From Rothia nasimurium (GTDB lineage Bacteria > Actinomycetota > Actinomycetes > Actinomycetales > Micrococcaceae): a DNA stretch of 33,778 nt. Shown here piece by piece: positions 33,018-33,778 of this stretch. Location: positions 1-33,778 of the forward strand of contig NZ_SPQC01000030.1 of NCBI RefSeq assembly GCF_004569295.1. Direction: 5' to 3'. The position numbers and the translations under genes were made by a program. The notes beneath the pieces are model-generated. The model was not told where the DNA came from and did not search any database. It saw only the letters and a list, made by a program, of their open reading frames with translations. Position 1 is the stretch's first letter; every line of letters begins with the position of its first letter.

Positions 33018-33641
33018 TTAGACGGTAATGAGCGGTGAGGACGAGTAAACCAGGTCGGCCTTGCCGTCGGCCAGGTGGTAGAAGACGCCGATGACGGCCA
33101 GGATGCCGTCTTCGATACCTTCACGGATAATCCCGGACTGCTCGGCAATGCGGGCCGCCGTCTGGCGGGTGTGTTCAATAACCATGTCGTTGATAGAGGC
33201 CCCCTCAGGCAGGTCGGTTGAGATGACTGAGGGGAGGATGCCTTCGACCAGGTTGCGGATGAAGCCACCGGGCATGTTGCCCGAGACGAGGGCCTGGTGG
33301 GTGGCGGTGATAGCGCCACAGGAGTCGTGGCCCAGCACCATAATGAGCGGGGTCTTGAGCTCGCCGCTGGCGTATTCCAGGGAGCCGAGGACGGCGTCGT
33401 CCAACACCTGCCCGGCGGTGCGCACCACAAAGGCGTCGCCCAGGCCGAGGTCGAAAATGATTTCAGCTGCGAGGCGAGAGTCGCCACAGCCGAAAATTAC
33501 GGCGAAGGGGTACTGGCCAGCTACCAGTTCAGCGCGGCGGGCGGCATCCTGATGGGGGTGGGAGCGGTTGCCCTCCACAAAGCGGGCGTTGCCTTCGACA
33601 AGACGTTCCCAGGCCTGGATGGGGGTTTCGATAGTGCTCAC
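33018..33641 (-). CDS. Beta-class carbonic anhydrase
   Basis: This zinc enzyme interconverts carbon dioxide and bicarbonate. The zinc ligands and catalytic pair are clear: C52-x-D54-x-R56 in FGCGDSRLAAE, and H105-x-x-C108 in LGHDSCGAI. The length is 207 residues from GTG 33641. That start has AAAGG 9 bases upstream, whereas ATG 33650 directly touches the AAAGG and is less likely; an even earlier frame opening at 33701 has no support. There is no signal peptide, so it is cytoplasmic. It lies 108 bases after the divergently spaced fumC start, on the same strand, and probably has its own promoter in the AT-rich stretch near 33690-33725. Confidence 0.93.
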   Translation of the reverse strand: MSTIETPIQAWERLVEGNARFVEGNRSHPHQDAARRAELVAGQYPFAVIFGCGDSRLAAEIIFDLGLGDAFVVRTAGQVLDDAVLGSLEYASGELKTPLIMVLGHDSCGAITATHQALVSGNMPGGFIRNLVEGILPSVISTDLPEGASINDMVIEHTRQTAARIAEQSGIIREGIEDGILAVIGVFYHLADGKADLVYSSSPLITV

Positions 33642-33778
33642 GGCGGGCATCCTTTCGCAGCGGTTTAGGTTTAACCTAGCAACCTGCCCACCTAAAGACA
33701 TGTGTAAGGCGAATTACATTTTTGAAAAAGGACGCCGGTGGGCGGCTTACTGGATTCCGCTTGAGGGGGTGGGGGAGG

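Noticed and set aside
33642-33778. Possible coding sequence at the right edge
   Set aside because: The stretch after the carbonic anhydrase start holds an AT-rich promoter-like segment and then GC-rich sequence too short to judge.

Overview
The window reads as a chromosomal segment of a moderately high-GC actinobacterium. My best guess is a Micrococcaceae member close to Rothia. The supports are the mycothiol enzyme Mca, actinobacterial families (DUF501, DUF4307, mycosin-like subtilase) and two gene orders that I recall from Mycobacterium: mazG-eno-ftsB-like-DUF501-ppx, and greA-DUF4307-mca-small membrane protein-hemolysin III-uppS. The genus is inference, since no database search was possible.

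Layout. (1) 1-8.2 kb is a nucleoside uptake and salvage block, all on the + strand: two ABC permeases of the BmpA/Nup type (the first cut by the window edge), cytidine deaminase, thymidine phosphorylase, an acidic two-domain protein of unknown function, adenosine deaminase and a MazG-type pyrophosphohydrolase. (2) 8.5-9.8 kb is enolase. (3) 9.9-13.5 kb is an AT-rich accessory island carrying a lactococcin-972-like bacteriocin precursor, a large DUF1430-like membrane protein and a bacteriocin-type ABC ATPase. It sits exactly between eno and the ftsB-like gene, which are normally neighbours. It is flanked by two near-identical ~70-bp direct repeats that contain the eno terminator, and it has a ~220-bp palindromic element at its left edge. 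(4) 13.7-17.4 kb returns to the core: ftsB/divIC-like, DUF501, ppx and a membrane-anchored subtilase. (5) 17.6-23.9 kb holds type II NADH dehydrogenase, a tRNA with anticodon UAA, a Cof-type HAD phosphatase, a Bax-inhibitor-1-like membrane protein, an AI-2E-type transporter and threonine ammonia-lyase. (6) 24-28.4 kb is the greA/mca/hemolysin III/uppS neighbourhood. (7) 28.4-33.8 kb holds a prepilin-peptidase-like protein, a Nudix hydrolase, a MarR regulator divergent from a thiolase, class II fumarase and a beta-carbonic anhydrase.

How it works together: the first block imports and interconverts nucleosides. The island should make, export and protect against a secreted peptide that by family targets cell-wall synthesis. 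Most remaining genes are housekeeping (glycolysis, respiration, division, mycothiol detoxification, polyprenyl carrier synthesis).

The most interesting non-genic signals are the direct repeats bracketing the island, three related palindromic intergenic elements, overlapping hairpins between the bacteriocin and its membrane partner, a Leu(UAA)-type tRNA without the long variable arm, and a GC-rich 10-mer present seven times on one strand only.
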